From positions 1 through 38,017 of the forward strand of contig JAUCBJ010007140.1 of NCBI GenBank assembly GCA_032718475.1: 38,017 nucleotides of DNA, given 5' to 3'. The notes beneath the pieces were generated by a model. It saw nothing but the letters and a program-made list of their open reading frames with translations. It did no database searches and was not told the origin of the DNA. This document shows, in pieces, positions 28,826 through 38,017 of this stretch (within the stretch, counting starts at the first letter, position 1; every line of letters starts with the position of its first letter). Source of the DNA: Nemertoderma westbladi (Eukaryota; Xenacoelomorpha; Nemertodermatida; Nemertodermatidae). Position numbers and translations under genes: made by a program.

Positions 28826-28838
28826 GTGCAGGTGCAGT
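28826..28838. repeat. 3' target-site duplication of non-LTR copy 3
   Basis: gtgcaggtgcagt matches 26401-26413 exactly and follows the tag tail directly. Confidence 0.88.
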
Positions 28839-29344
28839 ACTGCAGTTAGCAGTCTGCTTAAGTACGAAAAACACAAGAGTTCTTAATAATTAAAACTGAC
28901 CAATGACTGAATGACAAAGTGACATGTCCCTTTTTAAAAAATGTTGGGCGCGAAATTCAAACTTTCTATAATTTAGTATACTGTATAGAATTATTTACTA
29001 TATTTAATACCAGTTTGTAATGGGGAAACTTAATTGATAATGCAATTTCATCAAAAACAGTATACCGCCCCAAAGATACAGTGAAACGGCATCTTTATGG
29101 ACCGCGCATAAACGTCAATTAATATATCTAAATAGAATAACGAACAAAAAACAATAACGAAATATTTAAAAAATTAATTCCTTATATCCAAATATATCTT
29201 TTACACAAATAAAGTAACTAAACTAAACTGCATTCATTCATATAAACTAAAATAAAACAATCTTTCTTTACTAAAATAAACTACTATATTGCATATTTAA
29301 TATTTGCACTTTTTAATCATTGCGAAAAATATATAATCTCTGAA
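28839..29344. other. Non-coding stretch with a possible BEL LTR fragment
   Basis: No gene is supported. On the minus strand ttggggcggtata ends near 29061. The same string lies 3' of the BEL pol gene at about 33621-33633, where it would be the polypurine tract and LTR start. The bases to its left here also include a ttcgcgccc box near 28946-28954, comparable with the aagcgccaaat box beyond the BEL gene (around 33470). This suggests, weakly, an LTR relic of a related element. Confidence 0.3.
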
Positions 29345-29418
29345 TCAGATTTGAACACGGGAAGTATAGTTTCTTTACAAACATTTCCGGCGCTCTACAA
29401 ACTGAGCTAGGCTTGGGG
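29345..29418 (-). mobile_element. tRNA-derived SINE head or tRNA pseudogene
   Basis: On the minus strand an A box tagctcagtttg (plus 29398-29409) and a B box gttcaaatc (plus 29348-29356) are spaced about 53 bases start to start. A D-arm stem gctc/gagc is present. The spacing is a little longer than a plain tRNA, and the acceptor stem does not close convincingly, so I call it a SINE-type pol III promoter rather than a working tRNA gene. The body and tail of the SINE cannot be delimited. Confidence 0.6.
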
Positions 29419-29431
29419 TGAAACAGACTGC

Positions 29432-29524
29432 TGGGAGGGGGGAAAAAAAATAAGAAAACCAGCAGGAAAACAAGGAAAAACAGAAAGGGGAAAAGAGGGA
29501 AAAGGGAAGAAAAAAAGAAAAAAA
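29432..29524. repeat. Homopurine-rich tract
   Basis: Roughly 90 bases are almost all A and G on the plus strand (ggaaaaa, gaaaagagg patterns). Such tracts can form triplex structures. The minus-strand frame through it is low-complexity (Phe/Ser) and not a gene. Confidence 0.8.
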
Positions 29525-29648
29525 TGTGAAAACATTAGACATATTGCTGAAATGATTTATTTTATAAGTAGATAAAAAAAGTATGGTTTTCATTTTTAAA
29601 TAGGACATTATTTTAACTACTTCCATTGAAACCCCAGTCAAAAATGTT

Positions 29649-29782
29649 CATGCGTATCGCATGTGGGTCACGCATCTAATTCGCATGCGAATCGCATGGG
29701 AAAGTGTCGGGACCTTTAGAAGCGATACGCATGCGGATATCATGCGAAGTACCCATGCGTATCGCACGTGTCTAGCATGCGA
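29649..29782. repeat. Cluster of CATGCG/CGCATG palindromic motifs
   Basis: About eight CATGCG or CGCATG sites fall within 135 bases (near 29649, 29658, 29682, 29692, 29728, 29741, 29754 and 29775). catgcgtatcgca is present at 29649 and 29754 in direct orientation, and a nearly matching inverted copy gcgatacgcatg lies at about 29722. The surrounding DNA is AT-rich, so the density of CpG-containing palindromes stands out. Confidence 0.85.
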
Positions 29783-29952
29783 TTCTCTTCAGTGTAGAAT
29801 AAACCAATGGCCATATATGACCAAATAAATTAACCCTATCTGGTCCGGTCTATTTTTCTACTCAATTGGCCCAGGGGGGGAGGGGCAGAGGGGGGTCATT
29901 TTAGACATTTGTTTATATCTTGGCTCAAAAATTATAATTTCAATGGTTTAAA

Positions 29953-30290
29953 GGTTTTCGAGGTCGCTGTTTACGATAAAACTTGTTAAAAAAATATTCC
30001 GGCAATGCAACCATCATTTTTAGTGCCATCTGGTGCTCCAGAATGAAAAGTACAAAGTAGCAAAAATTTCAAACTGTTAAATTTTGCCTTTGGTTTGATA
30101 AGTCTAAAGCTATACTGGTTTTCAAGGTCGCTGATCATGATACAACTCGTTAAAATCATTCGTGGGAATATGAATGCAACTATGATCGTCGGTGCTTGTC
30201 TGCTCTGGGACGAAAAATACAAGTAGCATAAAATTTCAAACGACAAAAATCGAATTTGGTCGGATAATATGATATTGAGTGGCATATATG
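29953..30290. repeat. Diverged 164-bp tandem duplication with an inverted segment after it
   Basis: ggttttcgaggtcgctg at 29953 and ggttttcaaggtcgctg at 30117 start two units that both end near caaatttcaaac-type sequence. The segment acgaaaaatacaagtagca (about 30210) is present inverted as tgctacttgtatttttcgt around 30373. Blocks at about 30275 and 30455 (gtgNcatatNNgtgatc, cagNagcatcc) form another duplicated pair. Confidence 0.75.
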
Positions 30291-30997
30291 TGATCTACAG
30301 TAGCATCCTAAAAAACACCTTATGTCATAAAATCAGGTTGATATTTGGTAATGATTTTGGAATATCAAATTTGTGCTACTTGTATTTTTCGTGCTGCACA
30401 TTGACACATATCCAAAAATGCCATAATTAACAAGGTACGATATTTTTTAGTGTCATATTCGTGATCATGGATCAGCATCCCGAAAAACTCAAGGTGAAAA
30501 TCAATTTGATTTCGTGGTGATATTTAATTATCATATTTCATTATCATAATTGAAAGACATTGTCGGACAATGTCAGAGAAAGTGAGTGGCAAACACTGTC
30601 GGACAATATAACACAGGTGGTTCGAGTAAATTACGGCGAATAAAGATACAAAAAAAACAAAGAAAGAAAAGATACAAGAAACGTTAAAGATATATTCTTT
30701 GATGTAATAACTTCAACGATAAACTATTACTATACATAATGTAATTTTTCTAGAATAAAAAGAACATTTCCAGTAAACAGAAAACATTGCCGATAAAGTT
30801 TTTACATTTATTAAAAATTCAATTTCATAGATAAAAATAATGAATCTATAAACAATGCAGGAGTGGGAAATAATCTGCGCTATAATAACTTTTAAGAAAC
30901 GAGAATAAAGACACAGATATAAAAAAGAACAATAATACCTCGTAATGGACATTGTAAGAACGTAGGCCATATTTTTTATAATTTATTTACTCCAACA
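30291..30997. other. Non-coding stretch
   Basis: Apart from the duplicated blocks noted in the preceding repeat, no gene or RNA is recognised. The attgtcggacaat-type sequence occurs twice (about 30560 and 30595), each a short palindrome. Confidence 0.45.
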
Positions 30998-31192
30998 TTA
31001 ATAAGCGCCAAATTTATAACATGGAAACGTAGACATAATCGCCTCAACCATTAAGCAATGGAATGTCAGTGATTTAGAATCCCATCCCTCGGTGCCAGCG
31101 CCCCCACATAGCGCCGCCAACCCATCCATCCATTGGTTGAGATCGGTATCGTCCTTAGCAACGAACAACCACTCGGGCCGCCTTTTTAACAT
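30998..31192 (-). other. Possible exon or relic with a PH-domain-like end
   Basis: A 64-residue minus-strand frame contains WLFVAKDDTDLNQWMDGLAA, which looks like the last strand and C-terminal helix of a pleckstrin-homology domain (the buried Trp and flanking pattern fit). It is richer in GC than the surroundings. No convincing splice sites or neighbouring exons were found, and the residues after it show no domain. It may be an isolated exon, a processed fragment or chance. Confidence 0.27.
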
Positions 31193-31327
31193 TTAAAGTT
31201 TATTTAACATATTAACAATCTTAATGATATTATTTCATACAATAAGCAGGACAAAATAATCTCCACTCCAGTTAAAGTTTAACGGTATATACTATATATC
31301 CATCCATCTTACTCATCGCTGTCGCTA

Positions 31328-31751
31328 TCAAGTATTATTAGTTGCATGGCCAATGGAATTTGGTCCTGGAAATGGCAGAGGTAAAGATAACGTTGATTTA
31401 CCACGTCTGGGTTGATGGTTCTCTTCACACGATAACAGCAAGGGTGGACCAATCAACTGATAGCTCCTGAAATGAGGTCGTCGATTACTCCGGATATCCT
31501 GGGTTTGAATTTCCTTCCCGAGTTGTTTTAATGAATAACCATTAGCTTTCATGTCCCGACATAATAATTTAGTAAGGAAATTTAGTAAGGAAGGTATAGA
31601 AGTTATTGTCAATCATATTATTACTATGTATTATAATTTCAGCTCTATAATATTCACCACCACCATATTTTACTTCATATGTATTAACTTTGCCAATTAA
31701 ATCCCGTTGAAAATTCCTAACTTCTCTCTCTAAGTCAACCGCCCATGCCAT
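31328..31751 (-). pseudogene. Unrecognised minus-strand ORF split by a 13-bp tandem duplication
   Basis: An ATG at 31751 opens a protein-like frame (AWAVDLEREVRNFQRDL, KVNTYEVKYGGGEYYRAE) that stops at 31569. A second, shifted frame continues to 31328 (KANGYSLKQLGKEIQTQ, RSYQLIGPPLLLSCEENHQP). The two meet at atttagtaaggaa, which is present twice in tandem (31567-31579 and 31580-31592). One copy alone would leave the two parts in one frame of about 136 codons, so the duplication is the probable lesion. I recognise no domain. It might be a host gene fragment or part of a retroelement. Confidence 0.4.
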
Positions 31752-32689
31752 ATTGCTTTGTCATGCCGACAATATACAATTGCGTGTGTAATATCCATAT
31801 CAATTGTTTAGAACATTTAGAACATCTATTTGAGATATTGCTGTTTTAATCCGTGAATAATAGTCGGGTATAATAATAATCGCATAATAATGCAGTGATA
31901 ATACAGTAATACAGTAATAATAAAGAATAGGGACTAGCCTACATCAGATGTCATGATATAGGATGCCTTGGGCTGAATTTTGAATAATAGAGAAACTATT
32001 GAACCCCTAACCCTACAGTACCGGTAGGTATATTAAACAGCCTCTGCCTTTAAACATCCTCTGCCTATTGCTATAATAATAGGCTGATAATAGACCCCTA
32101 ACAGCCTAAGGCAGGTATAGCGTATAGATAGGCAGCGTCACTGAAAGTACAATTTATAGAATTTAAATTTCCCTCTACTACCAGAGAACTCAATATTCTC
32201 ACTGGATTTTACACTTACCTTAGCAGCTCCCTACCACGCACCTTAACAAGCTACCACCGACCTTAGCACGCTACCACCGACCTTAGCTTTTACCACGCAC
32301 CTTAGGCATTCCTACTCATGACAGCATGAGCTACTCTCGCATAGAACAAATAAAATACGTACTTAAAACAAATTCTACAAAATACTCTCCAGCCTATCAG
32401 CTTACTTTATCATACGTTGCTAAGCAACATATGTAAATAAATAAAATGCATCTTATTTCCGGTATTGAAGAGCAATATGGTGTATCCTAGTAAATAGTAT
32501 CTAATATAATCTCAGGCTATAGGCTATTAATTCGTTTAAACCATATTATTACATTTAGATCAAATAGATAAATCAGCATATTACAGGATATACTAAATAG
32601 ATAATAATTATCACTCAAATATCATAAATAGGGCGAACATATTTATGATCCTCAGGTATGGGCAAAACGTATAATCGCTTTCATATACC
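31752..32689. other. Non-coding stretch
   Basis: No gene is supported. It has irregular ataat and cagtaata microsatellite patches at about 31850-31925 and the 20-bp repeat noted separately. Confidence 0.45.
32231..32308. repeat. 20-bp tandem repeat, four units
   Basis: Units begin at 32231, 32251, 32271 and 32290/32291 with ctaccaccgaccttagcacg as the best consensus (20 bp). The outer units have cacgcacc instead of caccgacc. Confidence 0.88.
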
Positions 32690-33633
32690 CCAGTCAGTTT
32701 TATTCTGTATAGCGACTTCCCTTCTATCTAATTGTGGTCCGTAACCACGCCCAATACCTGGTATCTGAGGTTTTGTGGCGTGTCAGCCACCCTCGTTGTG
32801 AATTCTCCCACCGTGCGCGATAGACCGACCATCGTTAACGGTTCCTCTGCGCGATGTGCGCTAATGTTTCCCGATATAATGATAGACCTCTAGACTCGTT
32901 GCCTTTGTCGCTGATATCGTAAACATCAAGAGACATGCAACATCATCTTTACTAGTATTCTCCAAATCCTTCTAATCGCAGTCCCATAATTGTATATCCA
33001 ATTATTGACTCATAAGAAAGTGCCATAATCCACTTGCTAGCACTCTGGTTGAGCGAAAGTCCCTCCGCTCCAAATAATTTCAACTATCTCAACATTATTT
33101 CACCGTGGTTCTGAAATACCCCCCAATATTCCTCTTAGCCGTGGTCTAAATGCCAACCTTTCGGCTTTCGAATATTTCAACTTAATTTTTTAGATAAAAT
33201 ATTGTGAAATTCAGTTTTGATAAAACTGATGTGAATAAATTCACATATTCCTTTTCCTAGAACCCAAATAAATGATGAGATGAATTATGCAGTAATATGA
33301 AATGAAAGAAGTATATTAGTGTCAATGATTATTCAAATGATTCCATGATATGTACGTCTGCTTGCCACGACTAACGCTACACTATCAGAAATATAGCCGT
33401 ACTGTCAAATCAAGTACATAATGAGATCAATAAAATCCTGAGTCTACAAAACACAATTCTAAAATTTGGCGCTTTTGCGGTTGTTCCGGTTTTAATATTA
33501 ATTCGAATAATTTTATTATTATTAAATTAATATTAATTTACTATAATTGAAATTTTCAAACATTTTTAATTCAATACATCGGCTGTCCATGAGGTGGTGT
33601 TATTCCAGCTCATTTCATAATATACCGCCCCAA
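32690..33633 (-). repeat. Probable 3' LTR region of the BEL/Pao element
   Basis: Just downstream of the pol stop (minus strand) is ttggggcggtata at 33621-33633, placed where a polypurine tract and LTR start should be. The region beyond contains an aagcgccaaat box and, near 32699-32704, an AATAAA on the minus strand suited to polyadenylation. Neither the exact left boundary nor the matching 5' LTR can be seen, because the other end of the element lies outside the window. Confidence 0.35.
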
Positions 33634-33697
33634 TGTACATAGTAATGTACATTTCTAACCTGGAATGACGCCACAAAGCAACTCCCAAATTTTAAAT

Positions 33698-36600
33698 TTA
33701 TTGTTTGTTGTTTCTGGTTCTCCTCGTCCTCCTTTTAGGGACCCTTACCAGTTTCTTTTCCCTTTTTGGAATTTTGTAATCTCCGTGTTCGTATCTAGCT
33801 TCCTCAAGTAATACTAGTTTTTGAACTGGCCTGATTACTAAATCGTTGTATATACTCTTAACTGATACCGTTCGGATAACTCCATCAGTAGTGGGATGAG
33901 TTTTGACTACGACTCCCGTTATCCAATGGCGTCTCTTTACATTTTCATCAGAAAGTAATACAAAGTCACCCCTTTTTAGATTTCTAGTCAGTTTGTACCA
34001 TTTTGTCCTGGCTGAGAATGTTGGTAAATAATATTTAATCCAACTTTCCCAGAACCTGTCTGCCAAGAGTTGGGTAACTTTCCAAGATTTGCGACAGTAT
34101 AAGTCGCTGTCATTGGGTATGGATGCTGGTACCAAAGGTGTTGGTGTCAGCATAAGAATGTGGTTGGGTGTCAGTGACATAGTGTTGTCCTCACTGTCTG
34201 TCACGATGGTCAAAGGTCTCGAGTTCAACGTGTGTTCAATCTCAATGAAAAGGGTAACTAACTCATCATCATTGAGTGACTTGTTTTCAGGAATCGTCTT
34301 ATACATCGCTAGTTTAATTGAACGTATAAGACGTTCCCAACACCCGCCACGCCACGGGCTGTCGACTGTATTAAAGTACCACGTGATCCTTTGTGGTTGT
34401 AGTTCCTTTGAGATCTTCGAGTGATCAAGACTAATGAAAGCTCTGTTGATCTCATTTTTACCTCCCACAAAGTTACTTCCTTTATCGCAATAAATGGCCC
34501 TTACCAAGCCTCGCCGTGCAATAAATCGCCGTAATGCCAGTAAGAACGAATTTGTAGTCATATCAGCGACCCTTTCGATATGTATCGCTCTGGAGGCCAT
34601 ACATATAAATAGTAGACCCCATCGCTTTATCAAACAACGGGCGCGCTTTGTTAATATCGGACCAAAGCAATCTAGCCCAGTGTTTGTAAAAGGTGGCTTA
34701 TAAGCTTCCACACGCGCCAAAGGTAAGATACTCATTTCTTGACTAATTATTCTCGCTTGTAATTTCTTGCAACGAAAACAGTTGGACATCACAGACGTCA
34801 GCGCATTTGTTGGTTTCAATAAAATAAAACGTTGTCTAATGTCAGACAAGCAATGTGCACGACCTGCATGTTTAAGTTTTATGTGTGCATCTAACACAAT
34901 AGAGCGCTGTAATTCAAAATGTTGAGGTATAATAATGGGATACAAGAAATGAGTTTCAAGGTTGGCTGCTTGCAATCGGGATTTATGACATATTAAACCC
35001 TTATAAATAGTAGGGCTTAATTTTGTCAGTTGTGATGACGTCACAGCCTTTCCGGTAGTAATTAAATTAAACTCCCGGGAAAAACTGCGAATTTGGAAAT
35101 GTTTTATTATAATATTTTCTGATTGATCTATCTCATCTTGAGACAATCCCTTGTTAAATGTTAAATCCTTGCGTTTTAATACACGAAATTTTATAATTTC
35201 TATAAAACGCCGTAACCAAGCAGTCTTCCGACATATATCTAACCAAGATGAATTTGATTTTACTAATTTATCATAAACGCACCTGGCTGGATCTGAAGGT
35301 TCAGTTGCAGAGACTGGAATAGGTTTTTTAAACCCTAATGTATTGGTAGGGTCTGTCACTCCTACTGGGTTATTACCAATACTAACCTGATTATCTAATT
35401 GTGTGTCTATAGTATCTGACAATTTCTTGGGCTTCGTAACTAATTGGGTGTCTATAATATCTGACGATTTCTTCTTTGGATTCGTTACGGGTGATTGACT
35501 ATCGGTGACCATTATACCATTTGTCGGCCTTACAATTTTCTCCAACTTATCAATCTTAATATGACTAACCTTAGGTAGTAGTGTCTGATCCGTCTGTCCG
35601 TCTGCCTTATTGGTATTGCGCTTGCTTCTCAGAATCATCAATGTGGATTTGGTTGTATCCTCATGTTTGTCCATTTCTTTCTGAAAATGCTGGTTTGGTA
35701 TTGATTTCCGCCCCAAATCCTTCCCTACGGAATTACTCACCTTAGGGTTCGAACTCGGGCCCTGTGGTTTCACGGATTTATCCTTGCAATTTCCGTCAGC
35801 CTTAGCTTTAGATTTGTTAACCTTACTAACCTTTATCTCTGCGTTGTCAGGAAAATGACCAATACTACAATCAAATATAGCAGGCCATTGATTCTTGGAC
35901 TTTTGCAAGAATGTTGGCCCATGTAGCCAGAAGTCTGTGGTCTCAATCCTACAGAAGTCATTAGGCATCATGCCTCGTGAAGGTATGTCTGCCGGGTTTT
36001 GGTCCCCAGGACAATGTCTCCAATCTTCTCTGATTGTGGAATCAAGTATTTGTGCCTTCCGATTTGCTACGAATGTGGGGAATGGGACTTCGTCACGTTT
36101 AAGATACATGAGAACTAGTGTCGAGTCAGTCCAAAATGTTGCCTTGATATCTGCTACTAACTCACGCTGTATTAACTTCGCTACTCCAGCTGATATTGTA
36201 GCTGCTTGTAGTTCACCTCTTGCAACTTTCGTATACTTCAGAGGAAGTGTCTTAGCCCGAGAAGTTACAAATGATGATTCAAATATACCTTGACTTACCT
36301 CTCTTCTCAAATATATAACTACTCCTAAACCATCAGTACTAGCGTCACTAAAGCAGTGCATTTCTAATGATGGGGGGAATGTGGTTTGTGTGGGGAAATA
36401 GACACGCGGGATATTGAGTGTCTTCAATGTCGGTAACTGATCCTCCCATTGTCTCCATTGTATTGCTATCTCTTCTGATATGGGTTCATCCCAATCTGTC
36501 TTACCTAACCAGATTTTCCTGAGATATATCCGAGCTTGTAATATGACCGGACTAATGAAACTAAGTGGGTCGAAAAGTTTGCTCATTGTAGATAAGCAAA

Positions 36601-38017
36601 TACGTTTAGTGAGGACTCCATCCTTTGATGGTACTTTTACACGCACCTGAAATGTGTCGCTATTGGGATTCCAGACTAAGCCCAGGACCTTAGTTGTCGG
36701 TATTGGTTCGAATTCTAATTCGATATCGCCCATACTACGATCTTTCACTGGAAATGAATTTATTAGTTCAACTGAATTGGATACGAACTTGGTTAGTCTG
36801 AATCCACCCGTTGCTACGCAACGTTGTATATCGTGTGCCATATCAATTGCTTCTTTTACAGTGTCACAGCACTTTAGGCCATCGTCTGTATATATATCTT
36901 TTTTAATGGTCTCTATAACTCTTTCATTAAAGTTGTCCTTCTGTTTGTCTGCGGTCCTCTTAAGGGCGAAAATGCATCCGGTAGGACTATCTCTAGCTCC
37001 CTGACAATGTCTAGTCATTCTATAAACTGCAGGTTCACCTGTTAAATCCTTATTGGGGTACCAAAGAAACCTAAGACATTCTTGGTCTTCCTTCAAGGCG
37101 AACACCTGGTTAAACATGGATTCAATATCACACGTAAACGCTATATTACACTGACGAAAACGTAGGAGGATGCCAATTAAGTAATTATTCATGTTGGGAC
37201 CATCAAGTAATTCAGAGTTTAATGACATACCCATATATTTCTCTCTACAGTCATTCACCACTCTAACTTTACCCGGTTTATCCGGATGTATAACATAATG
37301 ATGCGGTAAATAATACGTTTTGTCGGTAGTGATCTCGGGATGTTCCATCCTAATAGCGTATTTATTGTCGATATACATGTCCATTTGGGTCTGATATTGT
37401 TCATGTATAGCCGGATTATTGAGTAGACGTCTCCTAATCATTAACAGTCTCTTCAAAGCCAGAGGGTAATTATTTTTCAACTTTGGCTTATCCTCTCTCC
37501 ACAGCATCCCCACTTCAAAATGACCATTGGGTAGTTGGTTGATGGTTTTCTCCATAATATCTATGCATCTTTGTTCACTCACAGATAATGCAGTGTCATA
37601 ACTGTTAGGTTCTGCAGCATCCTGTTCCAGCCATTGTAATGTTTTACGATGCATCTCTTTATCATCCTCTAAATAATCATAAGCTTCCATAAGTTCCACC
37701 TCAGTGGAATTTACGTTTCGGAGAGTCTCGAAGGACTCTAACCTTGTCTGAGAAGTATTGACAGTACAAAAACTCATGATTCGGTGACTGTCCTTTCTGC
37801 TCTCGTCCGGGTCAAATTGCACTTGTCTGAGTTTTCCGATAGCTTCCTCTGACTCAACAGAGTCGTTATCAGATCCTCTGCAGGGGCTCAAACCACAGTC
37901 TGAATCGTTGCTAAAGGTCTCACAACACTCTGACTGATTATCAGATTCTAATGAGCTATCTGATTGCTCATTAATGTCACTTATGTTACTAATGTATGTT
38001 GATTGTGTCTTGACCTG
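33698..38017 (-). CDS. BEL/Pao retrotransposon pol polyprotein, open at the window edge
   Basis: The frame is uninterrupted for 1,439 codons plus TAA, and is open to the right edge, so its start, and the gag and protease, lie outside. There is no ATG requirement at 37891, which is a TTG inside the frame. Counting from 37891, the region 85-180 is the typical BEL lead-in (EVGMLWREDKPKLKNNYP). The reverse transcriptase is ~180-420, with CDIESMF and the catalytic YTDDG (~334). RNase H is ~505-650, with FSDAST (~515), ARGELQAA and WTDST. A Lys/Ser-rich spacer spans ~670-870. Integrase is ~980-1330: an HHCC zinc site (KHAGRAH...CFRC), catalytic Asp in LDCFGP (~1074), Asp in CDKGSNF (~1136) and Glu in GGCWERL (~1186). 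The tail RVPKRRTRRTRNNKQ is very basic. All catalytic residues are present, so the copy looks intact in this part. Confidence 0.95.
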   Translation of the reverse strand, partial: QVKTQSTYISNISDINEQSDSSLESDNQSECCETFSNDSDCGLSPCRGSDNDSVESEEAIGKLRQVQFDPDESRKDSHRIMSFCTVNTSQTRLESFETLRNVNSTEVELMEAYDYLEDDKEMHRKTLQWLEQDAAEPNSYDTALSVSEQRCIDIMEKTINQLPNGHFEVGMLWREDKPKLKNNYPLALKRLLMIRRRLLNNPAIHEQYQTQMDMYIDNKYAIRMEHPEITTDKTYYLPHHYVIHPDKPGKVRVVNDCREKYMGMSLNSELLDGPNMNNYLIGILLRFRQCNIAFTCDIESMFNQVFALKEDQECLRFLWYPNKDLTGEPAVYRMTRHCQGARDSPTGCIFALKRTADKQKDNFNERVIETIKKDIYTDDGLKCCDTVKEAIDMAHDIQRCVATGGFRLTKFVSNSVELINSFPVKDRSMGDIELEFEPIPTTKVLGLVWNPNSDTFQVRVKVPSKDGVLTKRICLSTMSKLFDPLSFISPVILQARIYLRKIWLGKTDWDEPISEEIAIQWRQWEDQLPTLKTLNIPRVYFPTQTTFPPSLEMHCFSDASTDGLGVVIYLRREVSQGIFESSFVTSRAKTLPLKYTKVARGELQAATISAGVAKLIQRELVADIKATFWTDSTLVLMYLKRDEVPFPTFVANRKAQILDSTIREDWRHCPGDQNPADIPSRGMMPNDFCRIETTDFWLHGPTFLQKSKNQWPAIFDCSIGHFPDNAEIKVSKVNKSKAKADGNCKDKSVKPQGPSSNPKVSNSVGKDLGRKSIPNQHFQKEMDKHEDTTKSTLMILRSKRNTNKADGQTDQTLLPKVSHIKIDKLEKIVRPTNGIMVTDSQSPVTNPKKKSSDIIDTQLVTKPKKLSDTIDTQLDNQVSIGNNPVGVTDPTNTLGFKKPIPVSATEPSDPARCVYDKLVKSNSSWLDICRKTAWLRRFIEIIKFRVLKRKDLTFNKGLSQDEIDQSENIIIKHFQIRSFSREFNLITTGKAVTSSQLTKLSPTIYKGLICHKSRLQAANLETHFLYPIIIPQHFELQRSIVLDAHIKLKHAGRAHCLSDIRQRFILLKPTNALTSVMSNCFRCKKLQARIISQEMSILPLARVEAYKPPFTNTGLDCFGPILTKRARCLIKRWGLLFICMASRAIHIERVADMTTNSFLLALRRFIARRGLVRAIYCDKGSNFVGGKNEINRAFISLDHSKISKELQPQRITWYFNTVDSPWRGGCWERLIRSIKLAMYKTIPENKSLNDDELVTLFIEIEHTLNSRPLTIVTDSEDNTMSLTPNHILMLTPTPLVPASIPNDSDLYCRKSWKVTQLLADRFWESWIKYYLPTFSARTKWYKLTRNLKRGDFVLLSDENVKRRHWITGVVVKTHPTTDGVIRTVSVKSIYNDLVIRPVQKLVLLEEARYEHGDYKIPKREKKLVRVPKRRTRRTRNNKQ

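Overview
This is a window from an animal genome, most likely a marine invertebrate. The evidence is a spliced gene for a fibrinogen-related membrane protein, an overall AT-rich background, and a dense mix of animal-type retroelements (an APE/RT non-LTR element, a Ty3/Gypsy relic and a BEL/Pao element). The species cannot be fixed from the sequence, and no prokaryotic features are present.

Layout. 1-3292 is gene-free and holds a 288-bp tandem duplication, a 38-bp tandem repeat and the first copy of a ~680-bp dispersed repeat. 3293-5074 (minus) is a decayed, 3'-truncated copy of a non-LTR retrotransposon. 5075-7557 is non-coding, with long poly-G and poly-C runs and a fold-back MITE. 7575-11328 (plus) is a structurally complete copy of the same non-LTR family, bounded by a 17-bp target-site duplication. 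11346-15700 is non-coding, with a 340/361-bp tandem duplication, a recurring TCCCRTACTTTAC motif (nine copies) and an 18-bp minisatellite. 15865-17627 is the one convincing host gene: a CCAAT/TATA promoter, two exons, and a polyadenylation signal, encoding a type II membrane protein with a Thr/Pro stalk and a C-terminal fibrinogen-related domain. 18482-21860 is a puzzling minus-strand block with coding-like but broken frames, separated by several tandem arrays. 22080-24411 is a decayed Gypsy gag-pol lacking integrase, abutting the second copy of the ~680-bp repeat. 26414-28825 is a 5'-truncated, very young copy of the non-LTR element with a 13-bp target-site duplication. 28839-33697 is mostly non-coding, with a tRNA-derived SINE-like sequence, a CATGCG cluster, two weak minus-strand ORFs and a probable BEL 3' LTR. 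33698-38017 (minus) is a long uninterrupted BEL/Pao pol frame running off the right edge.

Most of the window is a transposable-element landscape around one host gene. The three non-LTR copies show one family at different ages. Two of them differ at only six residues over about 727, and the third is clearly older. The BEL pol frame is also unbroken, so at least two retroelement families look recently active, while the Gypsy copy is dead. The least explained parts are the minus-strand block at 18.5-21.9 kb, the ~680-bp repeat pair, and the TCCCRTACTTTAC repeat field upstream of the fibrinogen-domain gene.
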